Shown: positions 9,737 through 20,869 of the stretch, piece after piece | Numbering within the stretch: the stretch's first letter is position 1 | Layout: every line of letters begins with the position of its first letter | From: Ehrlichia japonica | GTDB taxonomy: Bacteria; Pseudomonadota; Alphaproteobacteria; Rickettsiales; Anaplasmataceae | Direction of reading: 5' to 3' | Assembly: GCF_000632845.1 (NCBI RefSeq) | Contig: NZ_CP007474.1 | Span: 1,054,001-1,118,000, forward strand | DNA length: 64,000 nucleotides | The notes under the pieces: model-generated | What the model saw: the letters and a program-made list of their open reading frames with translations, nothing else | Database searches by the model: none | What the model was told of the DNA's origin: nothing | Position numbers and translations under genes: made by a program

Positions 9737-10573
9737 TTAACTGAGCAGAACCTTAACTTTAACACTACCAATCTCTAAATTACACAAATCATTCCTTGAA
9801 TTAATATTCAATAAACACAATCCTATATTACCAACATGAGATAACAATTTACCTATTTCTTGTTGATCACACATAACTTTTGTATCACAAAAAGATTCAT
9901 GCTCAGAAACCACAGTATATATATTTTTCTTTATTCCAGCACGATACATACGTGCTACCGTTTCTTGTCCTATATAACAGCCCTTATTGAAATCAATTGC
10001 ATTCAACTGTTCCATCCTAAACTGTAAAGGAAATGAAGTACCTTTTATCATATCCTTACTACAATCTGGAACAGTATTACTAATCCTTAATAGTTCATAA
10101 TCTTCATATTCCCCAACACTATATTTTAGGTCACTAAACATTTCATTCGACTCATCGAATATTACACGCAAGCCTAGTTTAGACAATCTAGGATCCTGAA
10201 AGAATACAGCATCATTTTCACAATAAGTATATCCACATTCACTTTTATCATGATGCTCTCCAATAAACACTCCAACTTTGTAGTGTTTTTTTTCCTTAAT
10301 TGTTATTTTTAACTGTAATTTATATAATAAAAACCTTTGTATAATTTCTTCCTTCTGTGTACTACAGCAATCTAACAATACATATTTTCCGTATTGAACA
10401 ACAAAGAAATCATACATATATCTACCACTAGGGTTTAAAAGCAGAGAATAGAGAGATTTATTCTGACTCAGATTTAAAATGTTATTTGTTGTAGTTTGAT
10501 TTAGTAGTTGCTTAGCAGCCATACCCTGGAAGACTATAATACTTCTATTAGGCAAAATTATAAATTTGCTCAT
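9737..10573 (-). CDS. ygfZ: YgfZ/GcvT-like folate-binding protein for Fe-S cluster assembly
   Basis: A 278-residue protein of the YgfZ (mitochondrial IBA57) family, which uses folate in maturation or repair of certain 4Fe-4S enzymes. The family signature KGCYIGQETVARMYR with its essential Cys lies near residue 197, and the N-terminal region matches the GcvT-like folate-binding fold. The frame extends to 10591, but a strong GGAGGGG sits just before the ATG whose first base is 10573, which decides the start. Relevant neighbours in the window that need Fe-S clusters include PurF and the uracil-DNA glycosylase. Confidence 0.85.
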   Translation of the reverse strand: MSKFIILPNRSIIVFQGMAAKQLLNQTTTNNILNLSQNKSLYSLLLNPSGRYMYDFFVVQYGKYVLLDCCSTQKEEIIQRFLLYKLQLKITIKEKKHYKVGVFIGEHHDKSECGYTYCENDAVFFQDPRLSKLGLRVIFDESNEMFSDLKYSVGEYEDYELLRISNTVPDCSKDMIKGTSFPLQFRMEQLNAIDFNKGCYIGQETVARMYRAGIKKNIYTVVSEHESFCDTKVMCDQQEIGKLLSHVGNIGLCLLNINSRNDLCNLEIGSVKVKVLLS

Positions 10574-10971
10574 ACCCCTCCATACTTTCATTACTCAAAC
10601 TTTTAATCCAATTCTGGCTATAAAAAGTAACCATGCAATTATTAATTCGTGTTATTATTAAATTTAACACATACCTGTTCATATAATACTATCCTTGATT
10701 CAAATAAAACTGTTCTTATTATTCTATATACTATTACTACATATAAACATCAAACTAGTTTGTTATCTGCTTCACTATCATATCTTCTACAAATAGATTT
10801 TAAGGTTACTCCACTTACAGTGATACATAATGTGTTATCTAAAAACTATCCTATATTACTATTGAGGAAGAAGCAACTTAACCATTCTTACAATTCCAGG
10901 CTGTTCTAAAAGAATAGAATCTAACAACATATTTGAATTTTCACATCCATAATAATATAACTACATGTTTT
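10574..10971. other. Intergenic, 398 bases, no supported gene
   Basis: Lies between ccmF and ygfZ, both on the minus strand. An open plus-strand frame (10649-10909) exists but shows no family signature or ribosome binding site and is discussed among the rejected items. Confidence 0.4.
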
Positions 10972-12909
10972 TTATATACAAGAAGGATTATTGGCTTTTA
11001 ACATTTTAAGCATTAAAGATTTCCCTGTAACAATACCACTAGAAAACAGTCCTATAATACCACCAAATGCTATTAACAAAAACCCCATCCATATTAAATT
11101 TACACAAGGTTTATAATACACTTTCACCGCTATACCTCTTGCCTTATCTATATCACCAATAACGACATAAATATCAGACAACCAATGCCTATATATAGCA
11201 CTTTCAGTATTCCTTACTCCTTCAACTATATAGAACCTATTTTCAGGAAATATCTTACCCAATATTTCACCAGACTTTACTATTAAAAATCTTCCACGGA
11301 TAGCATTGTAATTCTCATTTTTTATAAAAGATAATCTAGACAAAATAACTTGAAAATCTTTCACATTAATGGAACTATTTTCCTTCATATAAAGCTCATA
11401 GGTTTCACCCCACACAGTAGAACCAATTACTCCAAACATAAAAACAGCAACACCTATATGCGCTATCAGCATAGCATAATACTTTTTAGAACAAGATTTA
11501 GCTAATTTTACAGTATTACAAAACGGTACTATAAATATTTTCACTTTCCTACAATATGCCTCTAATACTGACAGAAATAACAAAACTGATAATAGAAGTA
11601 TTAGAATAATGAAAAAATTATTATCCATAATAAAGGGAAAAATTAGCAAAGTAATAAATCCAGAAAACTTAAAATTTTCTATCAAAATTTTATTTCTTTC
11701 CTTATCCAATCCTAAGCTAATTATCATTAGTAACAAAGTACAAAATATTAAATAACTAAATAAAGAATTATAATATGGTGCACCTATAGCAATAACATCT
11801 CCAGTAATAAACTCTAAGATTATAGGATATATAGTTCCAATAAACACTATAGTAAATGCTGTTAACAGTAGAACATTGTTAAACAGCAACATTGTAACCT
11901 TTGACAAAAACAAAAAATTATATTTTTTTTCCTGAGATTTCTTTATAAAACAAATAAAACTCATTATTCCACTACTAATTATTATACCAATTAACACTAA
12001 TATATAGAATCCATTTTCTGGATCATTAGTAAAAGCATGAACGGAAATTAAAACACCAGATCTTACTAAAAACGTTCCAATTAAACTCATCACGAATGAA
12101 CAAATTGATAATAAAATCGCAGAATTATAAAATATATTAAATTTTTTAACTAAAGGCAGCAAATGAATTAAAGCTGTTCCTAACAACCATGGCATAAGTG
12201 AGGCATTTTCAACCGGATCCCAAAACCAAAATCCACCCCAACCTAACTCTCTATATGCCCACCAACTACCTAACCCTATTCCTAAAGTTAAAAAAGACCA
12301 TGCAGTTAGAGTCCACCTGTTTATAACTACTGCCCATCTTACACTATCTTTTTGAGTAATAACACCAGCCATAGCAAGAGAGAATACTACGCTAAATCCT
12401 ACATACCCTAAATATAAAATAGGAGGATGTACCATTAACCCCATATCTTGTAATATAGGATTAAAACCCAATCCTTCGTATTCAATAGTAGACATCTTCA
12501 TAAAAGGATTAGCTACCAATAAAGTAAACAATAAGAAACCAAAGTTAATCATATGTTGTATTGATACAGATACTCTTTTAAAATCATCTTCATCAAGGAA
12601 AATTTCTAATAAAAAACTATATAGACTTATTACCCACACCCATAATAAGATAGAGCCTTCATAATTACCCCAAATACCAAATATCTTATATAATAAAGGT
12701 TTAGTTGTATGTGAATTGTAGTACACATTACAGAATGAAAAATCATCAATAATGTGTATATACAACAATAATCCTACAGCAGCACTTGTCAGCACAAATA
12801 TCAATACTGTAAGCACTTTTGACCAACAAAAAGATATATTAACAATAAGTGGATAAACTATTGAAAATATACACGCCATCAAAAGCGGAAGCTCTATTAA
12901 ATTAATCAT
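10972..12909 (-). CDS. ccmF: Cytochrome c maturation heme lyase CcmF
   Basis: A 645-residue polytopic inner-membrane protein that attaches heme to apocytochrome c in the System I (Ccm) pathway. The tryptophan-rich WWD heme-handling motif is clear at about residues 222-240 (WGGFWFWDPVENASLMPW), preceded by GSWWAYRELG. There are many hydrophobic helices and a periplasmic C-terminal region. Length is normal for CcmF. CcmB is at 62.9-63.5 kb, so the ccm genes are scattered, as is usual in Rickettsiales. It reads toward ygfZ. Confidence 0.95.
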   Translation of the reverse strand: MINLIELPLLMACIFSIVYPLIVNISFCWSKVLTVLIFVLTSAAVGLLLYIHIIDDFSFCNVYYNSHTTKPLLYKIFGIWGNYEGSILLWVWVISLYSFLLEIFLDEDDFKRVSVSIQHMINFGFLLFTLLVANPFMKMSTIEYEGLGFNPILQDMGLMVHPPILYLGYVGFSVVFSLAMAGVITQKDSVRWAVVINRWTLTAWSFLTLGIGLGSWWAYRELGWGGFWFWDPVENASLMPWLLGTALIHLLPLVKKFNIFYNSAILLSICSFVMSLIGTFLVRSGVLISVHAFTNDPENGFYILVLIGIIISSGIMSFICFIKKSQEKKYNFLFLSKVTMLLFNNVLLLTAFTIVFIGTIYPIILEFITGDVIAIGAPYYNSLFSYLIFCTLLLMIISLGLDKERNKILIENFKFSGFITLLIFPFIMDNNFFIILILLLSVLLFLSVLEAYCRKVKIFIVPFCNTVKLAKSCSKKYYAMLIAHIGVAVFMFGVIGSTVWGETYELYMKENSSINVKDFQVILSRLSFIKNENYNAIRGRFLIVKSGEILGKIFPENRFYIVEGVRNTESAIYRHWLSDIYVVIGDIDKARGIAVKVYYKPCVNLIWMGFLLIAFGGIIGLFSSGIVTGKSLMLKMLKANNPSCI

Positions 12910-13506
12910 TATAAATTTTTAACAATACTTAAAAAATAAAAACTATTCATTATAAGACCTTCATAAAAACTTGCAAAGCGTAGCTTTATTGATCTTAAAG
13001 TCAAAAAAACAACTATAGTAAGTTAAGTATTAGGGGTATACTACAATGTAAGCTCAAAACATTTGATCACCGCATATTAAGATGTCATTTTACAACATCA
13101 GCATTAATTATGCATTTCAATAAAGATCAAAAAATCATTAAATAATACATTAACCTTACACAATAAAATACAAAAATTCCTTCAGTAAAAAACAATCAAC
13201 AAAACTTATGTAATACAAACAACGGTGTTGGACAATATAAATGCTTCTATGTAATTCTCTTTCAATGATAAAACTATTATAGTATCCACCAAATTCCAGA
13301 ATAAATCACTATTACAATTAAAATAATATTAAGTAGTTATAATGGCTCTTTTGTCAATTTAACTAATAACAATACATTGCTATAGTACAATTACATAATA
13401 TATGGTTATGTATAAAAATTACATCAGTATATTAATAAAATTATCATTGTTTCAAGACTAGCAATTCTCTATACTTGAAGGAGAAAAGTAAGTAAAATAT
13501 TTTACA
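12910..13506. other. Divergent intergenic region ccmF/valS, 597 bases
   Basis: No gene seen. Promoters for both flanking genes should lie here. AAGGAGA at 13478-13484 looks like a strong ribosome binding site, but it is 22 bases before the valS ATG, farther than usual, and in-frame stop TAA at 13489 rules out a closer start. Confidence 0.4.
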
Positions 13507-15927
13507 ATGCAGTCTATTTTCAATAATAAATACGAATTCAGAGATATAGAGACAAAATATAACACAATTTGGAACACGACAAAGCTATACAAATGGAAAA
13601 ACTCAGGGAACAATCAATTTGTAATTGATACTCCTCCTCCAACAATATCTGGACAATTACATATGGGGCATATTTTTAGTTATTGTCATACAGATTTTAT
13701 TGCAAGATATCAGCGCATGCTTGGAAAAGATGTATTTTATCCTATAGGATTCGATGATAATGGGTTACCAACAGAACGGTTAGTAGAAAAAACAAAGAAA
13801 ATACGTGCAACAGATATTAGCCGTAAAGAATTTAATACAATATGTAGACAAGTATCACACGAATTTAGAATACAATTTAAACAACTTTTTCAATCCATCG
13901 GAATTAGCTATGATTGGGATTTAGAGTACCATACAATCAGTGAAAACATACAAAAGATATCTCAAGCATCATTCATAAACTTATATAACAAAGGGAAATT
14001 ATACAGAAAATTACAACCTATATTCTGGGATTGCATTGACAAAACAGCCATAGCACGTGCTGAAGTTGAAGAAAATGAGATATCATCTTTTATGAATACA
14101 ATCACATTTTCTACAGAAACAGGTATTCCAATAAATATTGCAACAACCCGACCAGAACTTATGCCAGCTTGTGTTGCTGTATTTTTCCATCCTTCAGACG
14201 CAAGATATAAGCATCTTCTCGGACAAAATGTGATAGTACCAATATTTGGCAATAAAGTAAAAATATTACCAGATGACCAAGTAAAAATAGACAAAGGAAC
14301 TGGTCTTGTAATGTGCTGCACATTCGGAGATGAAATGGATGTATACTGGTGGAATAAACACAATCTAGATACTAAGATTATCATTAGTAAATCAGGTACT
14401 ATATATAATCTAACTAGCAATACACCCCAAGGACAAAGTGTATGTAACCAATTACATGGGTTATCAATAATAAAAGCTAGAGCATTAATCCTTGAAATAC
14501 TAGATCAGAATAATTTACTAAGACACAAACAAGAAATTATTCATAATGTTAAATGTGCAGAAAGATCAGGAGCACCTATTGAAATACTATTAAGCCATCA
14601 ATGGTTTATTAAAGTAGTAGAAATAAAGCAAGAACTATTACAACAAGTACAAAAAATTAACTGGCATCCAAAGTCGATGCGTAAGCAAATAGAAATTTGG
14701 ATAGAAAGATTGAATTGGGATTGGTGTATATCACGTCAAAGATACTTTGGAGTACCATTCCCAGTTTGGTATTCTAAAGAAGATGGAAAAGTTATCTTAC
14801 CTGATATTAATAAGCTGCCAGTAGACCCAGTAAATGATTTACCTGAAGGATATCAAGATACAGAAGTAGAAGCAGATACTGATGTAATGGACACTTGGGC
14901 TACTAGCTCATTATCTATTCAATTCCATAATACATCTACAATACCTACCAATTTACGAGCTCAAAGTCATGAAATTATAAGGTCTTGGGCATTTTATACT
15001 ATTTTGCAAGCCTATTACTACAACAATGATATACCGTGGGAAAACATTATGATTAGTGGATGGTGCCTTGCAGAAGACAAAACAAAAATGAGTAAATCAA
15101 AGGGAAATGTTTTGACTCCAAATAAACTCTTGGAAGAATATGGAGCAGATGTAGTACGTTACTGGGCTGCAAACTCTAAATTAGGAGCAGACACTACATT
15201 TTCTAGTGAAATTCTAAAATTAGGTAAGAGGTTTACTACTAAGCTTTGGAATGCAAGTAAATTTGTTTCAATGGTTGTCAATCAGTATTCGGAAGTAGAT
15301 TTACGATACATAAAAGAAACAATGGATAAGTGGATACTATCAAAACTATATAAAGTCATCATTAAGGCAACAGAAAGTTTTAACTCTTTTGAATATTGTA
15401 TAGCACTTGAATATATAGAATCTTTTTTTTGGCAAGATTTCTGTGATGATTATCTCGAATTATCTAAGAAAAGAGCATATGGAGAGGTTAACAGCCAAGA
15501 AACCCTAAGTGCAATACATACTCTATCATTCGTGTTAAGAGAATTACTCAAAATGTTAGCACCTTTTATACCATATATTACAGAAGAAATATACAACACA
15601 CTCTATAGCAACAACAATTCAATTCATAACCACAATAATTGGCCTATTGCAGATTCAGGTTTGTATAGCGAGTCAGATGAATTATTAGGAGAAGACTTTA
15701 TAGAAATTCTTAATCAAGTACGCAAACTAAAAGCAAATGCTCAATTATCTGTCAAATATAAAATCAATAAACTAATCATCAGCAGTCAGAATTGTAATTT
15801 CCCTAGTTCATTAGAAAATGATTTAAAAGCCGTCTGTAATGCTGATCACATAGTCTATGTTAATAAATCAATAATTGATACTAATGAAGAAAAATTTCTA
15901 GTATCAGCAGAATTTGCTAACGAGTAA
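13507..15927 (+). CDS. valS: Valyl-tRNA synthetase, archaeal-type
   Basis: An 806-residue class I synthetase charging tRNA-Val. HMGH (residues 52-55) is the HIGH motif and KMSKS is at about residues 526-530. PPPTISGQLHMGH, IGFDDNGLPTERLVEK and a total length near 800, shorter than the roughly 950 residues of E. coli ValRS, fit the archaeal genre. That form is known from Rickettsia and relatives and is explained by ancient transfer. An editing domain lies between about residues 190 and 350. tRNA-Val(GAC) is also in this window, at 62.5 kb. Confidence 0.94.
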   Translation: MQSIFNNKYEFRDIETKYNTIWNTTKLYKWKNSGNNQFVIDTPPPTISGQLHMGHIFSYCHTDFIARYQRMLGKDVFYPIGFDDNGLPTERLVEKTKKIRATDISRKEFNTICRQVSHEFRIQFKQLFQSIGISYDWDLEYHTISENIQKISQASFINLYNKGKLYRKLQPIFWDCIDKTAIARAEVEENEISSFMNTITFSTETGIPINIATTRPELMPACVAVFFHPSDARYKHLLGQNVIVPIFGNKVKILPDDQVKIDKGTGLVMCCTFGDEMDVYWWNKHNLDTKIIISKSGTIYNLTSNTPQGQSVCNQLHGLSIIKARALILEILDQNNLLRHKQEIIHNVKCAERSGAPIEILLSHQWFIKVVEIKQELLQQVQKINWHPKSMRKQIEIWIERLNWDWCISRQRYFGVPFPVWYSKEDGKVILPDINKLPVDPVNDLPEGYQDTEVEADTDVMDTWATSSLSIQFHNTSTIPTNLRAQSHEIIRSWAFYTILQAYYYNNDIPWENIMISGWCLAEDKTKMSKSKGNVLTPNKLLEEYGADVVRYWAANSKLGADTTFSSEILKLGKRFTTKLWNASKFVSMVVNQYSEVDLRYIKETMDKWILSKLYKVIIKATESFNSFEYCIALEYIESFFWQDFCDDYLELSKKRAYGEVNSQETLSAIHTLSFVLRELLKMLAPFIPYITEEIYNTLYSNNNSIHNHNNWPIADSGLYSESDELLGEDFIEILNQVRKLKANAQLSVKYKINKLIISSQNCNFPSSLENDLKAVCNADHIVYVNKSIIDTNEEKFLVSAEFANE

Positions 15928-16763
15928 AATCTGATAAAGCTCCCTATAGAAAGATTAATAACACAGCATGTCATGTTACCATATCAGCAGCAAGACAACC
16001 TTAATAGATTTATAAGATACACAGTATATAAATAAAATTACCATTGGACTCAACTAACCCAGTATACCTTTTATAAGAACCTCTAATTTGAAACTTTTTG
16101 CTATATAAAAATAACCCCACCATAGATATTGTAAATGTTACTGCAATATGCCAACAATAAACCCTATGGGAGTAGCACACCTAGTAAATTACATGTTATT
16201 TAATAAATGTGAATATTGTGAAAACTAAAAGTATATATTGCAATCCTTCCTTACCAACATTACTTTCTATTGTTGAAAGGATAAAGTTATAAATAACCTC
16301 AATAATTAACTGTACTATATTTGGCAGGATATGTTCTTTCGTTAATCCAACACAATAAACAAAGACATTATATAGAGGGTAGTAAACACTTTATAATAAA
16401 ACATATCGATATATAAATTCCAAAATTATTTACAATACAAGTTATCAAAAAACATATAAACCACTTCGTTTCTGCTATAAATTGATTCTAAATAAGTATT
16501 ATTGTATAAAAAATACATGATATTTCAAAGCATCTATAACATACTTACTATAACCAATAAATAAAACAATTTAACACAACTCAATTTATAAGGTTCTATA
16601 GAAACAACCAAAATATAAATACCATACTGCTTTATAAACTTTACATATGAAGCTTCTACATCACTAACTACCATATGTTGTTTTTCTTCCCCATTTTAAA
16701 AACTCAGAGTAATAAGCTTTACATCATACATATGTATGAAGCGCTTATATTTTTAATATCACA
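15928..16763. other. Convergent intergenic region valS/smpB, 836 bases
   Basis: A long gap with no gene I can support. I looked specifically for a tmRNA next to smpB and saw no tRNA-Ala-like ends or tag-reading frame. No repeat stood out. Confidence 0.45.
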
Positions 16764-17210
16764 TTAATCACCACGTAATACTCGACTTTTTTGTCTATTC
16801 CAATCCCTGGTTTTGATAGTCTCTCTTTTATCATGGAGCTTCTTGCCTTTTACAATAACAATCTTAGCTTTCGCTAGCCCTTTATCATTAAAATATAAGA
16901 ACAATGGCACAACAGTAAAACCATCATTCTTCATATTTCCAGATATTTTATATATTTGCTTTTTCTTTAATAACAACTTCCTAGGCCTAGTAGGATTATG
17001 ATTCCTAGCACTTGCCTGATTATACTCTGAAATATGCAGATTACATAACCATAACTCCATATTTCTTTCAGTAACATACGCTTCAGCTATACTTACTTTT
17101 CTCTGTCGCAAAGACTTTACTTCACTACCAACTAATACAATACCCGCATCAAATTCCTGAATAATAAAATAATTAAATCTTACTTTACGATTTTCAACTA
17201 TGATATCCAC
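16764..17210 (-). CDS. smpB: SsrA (tmRNA)-binding protein
   Basis: A 148-residue partner of tmRNA in trans-translation, which rescues stalled ribosomes. Typical SmpB features: [21 protein letters not shown], the conserved YNQA in the middle, [11 protein letters not shown] and a basic C-terminal tail with [11 protein letters not shown]. The start is a GTG at 17210. It is the last gene of the atpH-atpA-greA-ribB-smpB run and begins 21 bases after ribB. Confidence 0.95.
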   Translation of the reverse strand: MDIIVENRKVRFNYFIIQEFDAGIVLVGSEVKSLRQRKVSIAEAYVTERNMELWLCNLHISEYNQASARNHNPTRPRKLLLKKKQIYKISGNMKNDGFTVVPLFLYFNDKGLAKAKIVIVKGKKLHDKRETIKTRDWNRQKSRVLRGD

Positions 17211-17231
17211 AGAAAAATTGTACTCCCAATA

Positions 17232-17870
17232 TTACCAGTTTGCTTTTACATATTGAATAAGTTTATCTATACTAGTAACTTTAATATTATAACGCTGAGA
17301 AAACTCTATAATATCAGGCATTCTTGACATTGTTCCATCAGGATTCATTAATTCACACACCACAGCTATTGGAGCTGATCCTGCAATTTTTGCAATTTCA
17401 ACACTTGCTTCTGTATGGCCAGACCTTTCTAATACCCCACCTTTCTTAGATACAATAGGAAAGATATGTCCAGGTGTTACAAAATCATCTTTTGTAACAT
17501 TTTCACTGACAACTGTAAGTATAGTATGGGCTCTATCACGAGCAGAAACACCAGTTGTAATACCATAACGAGCATCTATAGAAGTTGCAAAAGATGCACT
17601 ATTATCATTAACATGCCTCCTCGGCATAAATTCTAATCCTAACTTATACATGAAATCTTCTGTAATAGATAAACACACAATACCGCTACCATGAGTTATC
17701 ATAAAATTAACTACATCACTTGTTATTTTCTCCGCTAAAACTACCAAATCACCTTCATTTTCCCTCTGCTCATCATCAATTAGAATAAACACTTTACCTT
17801 GTTTAGCATCTTCAATAATATGCTCTATAGGAGAGATAAAACTTGAACTTTCTGATACAATAATACCCAT
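17232..17870 (-). CDS. ribB: 3,4-dihydroxy-2-butanone 4-phosphate synthase
   Basis: Converts ribulose 5-phosphate to the four-carbon precursor of riboflavin. It is a single-domain enzyme without the fused GTP cyclohydrolase II found in RibBA. Signatures: DDEQRENEGDLVV (metal and substrate acids), THGSGIVCL, TGVSARDRAHTI, TPGHIFPI and SGHTEASVE. The frame opens at a GTG at 17882, but AGAGGA lies just before the ATG at 17870, so I start there, giving 212 residues. It lies 17 bases after greA. Confidence 0.93.
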   Translation of the reverse strand: MGIIVSESSSFISPIEHIIEDAKQGKVFILIDDEQRENEGDLVVLAEKITSDVVNFMITHGSGIVCLSITEDFMYKLGLEFMPRRHVNDNSASFATSIDARYGITTGVSARDRAHTILTVVSENVTKDDFVTPGHIFPIVSKKGGVLERSGHTEASVEIAKIAGSAPIAVVCELMNPDGTMSRMPDIIEFSQRYNIKVTSIDKLIQYVKANW

Positions 17871-17887
17871 TAATCCTCTCACCTTCT

Positions 17888-18388
17888 TTATATAAATTCA
17901 ATCTTTATAATCTTATATATTCTATAATCACCTTTTGGAGTCTTAACTTCTACAATATCACCTTCTTTTTTTCCTAACAAAGATACAACTAAAGGAGATT
18001 TTATTGAAATCATTTGTCTTGAAATATCAGCTTCATATTCACCAACAATCTGATAAACCACTTCATCAGTATTACCAGTTTGTTCATCATATATAGACAT
18101 AGTCACAGTTGCCCCAAACATAACAGTATCTCCAGACAAACTCGAAACATCTATAACTTCAGCCCTAGATTTTTTTGATTCCAACTCCATTATTTTACTT
18201 TCTACTAACCCTTGTCTTTCACGAGCAGCATGATATTCTGCATTTTCAGATAAGTCCCCCAACTCCCGTGCTTCGGAAATAGACTTAATAATCTTAGGTC
18301 TCTCATGTTTTAATGACTCTAATTCTAGTTCAAGTTTTTCAAATCCACTTTTTGTAATAGGAAATCTCGCATTCATATAGTCATTCAT
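17888..18388 (-). CDS. greA: Transcription elongation factor GreA
   Basis: A 166-residue factor that binds RNA polymerase through the secondary channel and stimulates cleavage of backtracked RNA. The N-terminal coiled coil carries the acidic tip in ELGDLSENAEYHAARE, and the C-terminal FKBP-like domain contains MISIKSPLVVSLLGKKEGD. I keep the first ATG (18388), which has an AGG 12 bases upstream, over the internal ATG at 18376. It is placed 27 bases after atpA in the same run. Confidence 0.95.
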   Translation of the reverse strand: MNDYMNARFPITKSGFEKLELELESLKHERPKIIKSISEARELGDLSENAEYHAARERQGLVESKIMELESKKSRAEVIDVSSLSGDTVMFGATVTMSIYDEQTGNTDEVVYQIVGEYEADISRQMISIKSPLVVSLLGKKEGDIVEVKTPKGDYRIYKIIKIEFI

Positions 18389-18415
18389 AAGCCATACCTA
18401 ATAATACAGAACTAC

Positions 18416-19942
18416 TCAAAACTTAGAAGTAATCTTACTTATAATATCTAATAACAAATCTTTTACATCATCAGTAAAATTATTTAATATACTACCTAAA
18501 ATATCTGGATAGTTTTCATTAAGTTCTTTCAAAAGTATTTCTTCAAATTTACTCACATCATTTACGCTAATACCATCTAAACAACCACTTGTACCAGCAA
18601 ATACCACAGCAACTTGTTCTGCTACAGATAACGGAGAATACTGCTTTTGTTTTAACAATTCCATCATCCTCCTACCCCTATCTAATACTTTCTTAGAATG
18701 TACATCAATATCAGATCCAAACTTTGCAAAATCTTCCAACTCTCTATACTGTGCTAAACTTAATTTCACAGAACCTGAAACTTTTTTTACAGATTTGGTT
18801 TGTGCAGCAGAACCTACCCTTGAAACAGATAACCCAACATTTACAGCTGGACGGAATCCTTTATAAAAAATTTCAGACTCAAGGAAAATCTGACCATCAG
18901 TAATTGAAATCACATTAGTTGGAACATAAGCAGATACATCTCCAGCCTGCGTTTCAATTATTGGTAGAGCAGTTAACGAACCACCTCCCTCCTTATCAGA
19001 CATTTTAGCTGCTCTTTCTAATAATCTAGAATGCAAGAAAAATACATCACCAGGATATGCCTCACGACCTGGAGGACGTCTTAACAATAAAGACATTTGC
19101 CTATAAGCAACAGCATGTTTTGACAGATCATCATATACAATTAAGCAGTGCATTCCATTATCTCTAAAAAACTCTCCCATTGCACAAGCAGCATATGGGG
19201 CAAGATACTGCAACGATACAGTATCTGAAGCTCCAGCGACAACAACAATTGTATATTCTAAAGCTCCACTTATACGCAACCTGTCAACTATTCTTGCAAC
19301 AGAAGAATTTTTCTGTCCTATTGCAACATAAACACAGTAGACTTTCTCCTTTTCTGAAGCTGTATCATTATGTGCTTTCTGATTAATAATAGTATCAATT
19401 GCTATTGCAGTTTTTCCTGTTTTTCTATCACCTATAATTAACTCACGTTGCCCACGTCCTATTGGTATTAACATATCTATAATTTTAATACCAGTCTGCA
19501 AAGGTTCGGTAACAGACTGTCTTGCAATAATACCTGGAGCCTTAATTTCTATTGGCAATCTAATATTATTATCAATATTACCAAGACCATCAATAGGATT
19601 ACCTAACGCATCAACTACTCTTCCTAGTAATTTTAGCCCAACAGGAACATCCATCAATTTTCCTGTACATTTTGCAGTATCACCTTCCCCAACGCTTCTT
19701 TCATCGCCAAACACAACTATACTAGCAGTATCACAGTCTAACCCTAATACCATACCTGTAATACCATTAGCAAAAACTATCACTTCTCCAAATTTCGCTT
19801 TTTCTAATCCATATACCAAAGCTATACCATCTTTAATAGATATAACCTCACCTACACTATCAGATTTTACTTGATTATCAAAATTCTCAATACGCTCCTT
19901 AATAACTTTTAACACTTCACCTGGAGATATAGTATTATTCAT
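18416..19942 (-). CDS. atpA: ATP synthase F1 subunit alpha
   Basis: A 508-residue alpha subunit of the F1 ATP synthase on the inner membrane's cytoplasmic face. The P-loop GDRKTGKT lies near residues 169-176, as in E. coli, and the later alpha-family signature [18 protein letters not shown] is intact. It starts two bases after atpH. It is not followed by atpG, atpD or atpC as in the ancestral operon; greA and ribB follow instead. Confidence 0.97.
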   Translation of the reverse strand: MNNTISPGEVLKVIKERIENFDNQVKSDSVGEVISIKDGIALVYGLEKAKFGEVIVFANGITGMVLGLDCDTASIVVFGDERSVGEGDTAKCTGKLMDVPVGLKLLGRVVDALGNPIDGLGNIDNNIRLPIEIKAPGIIARQSVTEPLQTGIKIIDMLIPIGRGQRELIIGDRKTGKTAIAIDTIINQKAHNDTASEKEKVYCVYVAIGQKNSSVARIVDRLRISGALEYTIVVVAGASDTVSLQYLAPYAACAMGEFFRDNGMHCLIVYDDLSKHAVAYRQMSLLLRRPPGREAYPGDVFFLHSRLLERAAKMSDKEGGGSLTALPIIETQAGDVSAYVPTNVISITDGQIFLESEIFYKGFRPAVNVGLSVSRVGSAAQTKSVKKVSGSVKLSLAQYRELEDFAKFGSDIDVHSKKVLDRGRRMMELLKQKQYSPLSVAEQVAVVFAGTSGCLDGISVNDVSKFEEILLKELNENYPDILGSILNNFTDDVKDLLLDIISKITSKF

Positions 19943-19944
19943 TA

Positions 19945-20508
19945 TTATACCTTACTTTCACTTATATTACGTATAGCCATTTTACTAAGTTCTCGTAAAC
20001 TTTGTAAATAACTATTTAACGAGACATCTATCACGTCAAAATTCACCCTAATAATAAAACCACCTAAAATACTAGGATCTATATTGTTTGTGATACTAAC
20101 AACTTTCCCATATTTCTCAAATAATACATTACATATACCCTCTTTTTCTTGCTTTGTTAGTAAAGCACATGAAGTAACAGAGATATCCACTTCTCTATTA
20201 TGTTTTTTTACTAAATCAAGGAATGTACCAAAAACTTGCAATAATATATTCCCTCTATTATTTTCAATAACAACCAACATAAACTTGACTAATATAGGGT
20301 CAACACAACCTTCTATTACTTTAACAAGCTCTACCTTGTACTCTCTTAACACTCTAGGATTAGACAAAAATAGAAAGACATCATTAGAAATCTCAAAAAG
20401 ATTCATGACAAACTTTACACTTTTATAAATAGAGTCTACATTATCTGAGACACTAAATAATGCTTGAGCATAACAAGATACTAAATGTCCACCTCTATAT
20501 TGAGTCAT
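19945..20508 (-). CDS. atpH: ATP synthase F1 subunit delta
   Basis: A 187-residue subunit of the peripheral stalk linking F1 to Fo. Recognised by the N-terminal pattern [10 protein letters not shown], the mid-region [16 protein letters not shown] and the C-terminal [23 protein letters not shown]. Its position directly before atpA supports the call, since atpH-atpA order is conserved. It is the first gene of the five-gene run. Confidence 0.94.
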   Translation of the reverse strand: MTQYRGGHLVSCYAQALFSVSDNVDSIYKSVKFVMNLFEISNDVFLFLSNPRVLREYKVELVKVIEGCVDPILVKFMLVVIENNRGNILLQVFGTFLDLVKKHNREVDISVTSCALLTKQEKEGICNVLFEKYGKVVSITNNIDPSILGGFIIRVNFDVIDVSLNSYLQSLRELSKMAIRNISESKV

Positions 20509-20869
20509 AAGATTTTAAAGGAAACACAAAACAGCAAAATGTTATACATTATAGTAGCACCAGTCAAGTATTTTATATCTTAACGAACAAGATAACCGGC
20601 TATTCTCCTAAGCAATTATACTTAATAAATATTCAAAATTTCTCAATTAATAATAACACTTCCTCACTACTTACAAAATACTCTACTGATTTGTAAACAA
20701 TGGATATATATCATTTAATAATAAAACATACTATAATGTATTAAGACATAAATTTCAATTTTAAATTAGCATTTATACATTCAAGTAACACCTTAACTGA
20801 ACTAATTCAGTACATACATATTATACAAACTGAAGCTTCGATTACAGTTCAAATTTACTACTAATGTCT
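20509..20869. other. Intergenic, 361 bases, no gene seen
   Basis: Upstream of atpH and downstream of the DUF1467 gene, both on the minus strand. It should contain the promoter of the atpH-smpB run. No reading frame or repeat seen. Confidence 0.4.

Noticed and set aside
10649-10909. Plus-strand frame of 86 codons between ygfZ and ccmF
   Set aside because: GTG start without a ribosome binding site, composition typical of random AT-rich DNA and no family signature.
15928-16763. tmRNA next to smpB
   Set aside because: No tRNA-like ends or tag frame seen in the gap.
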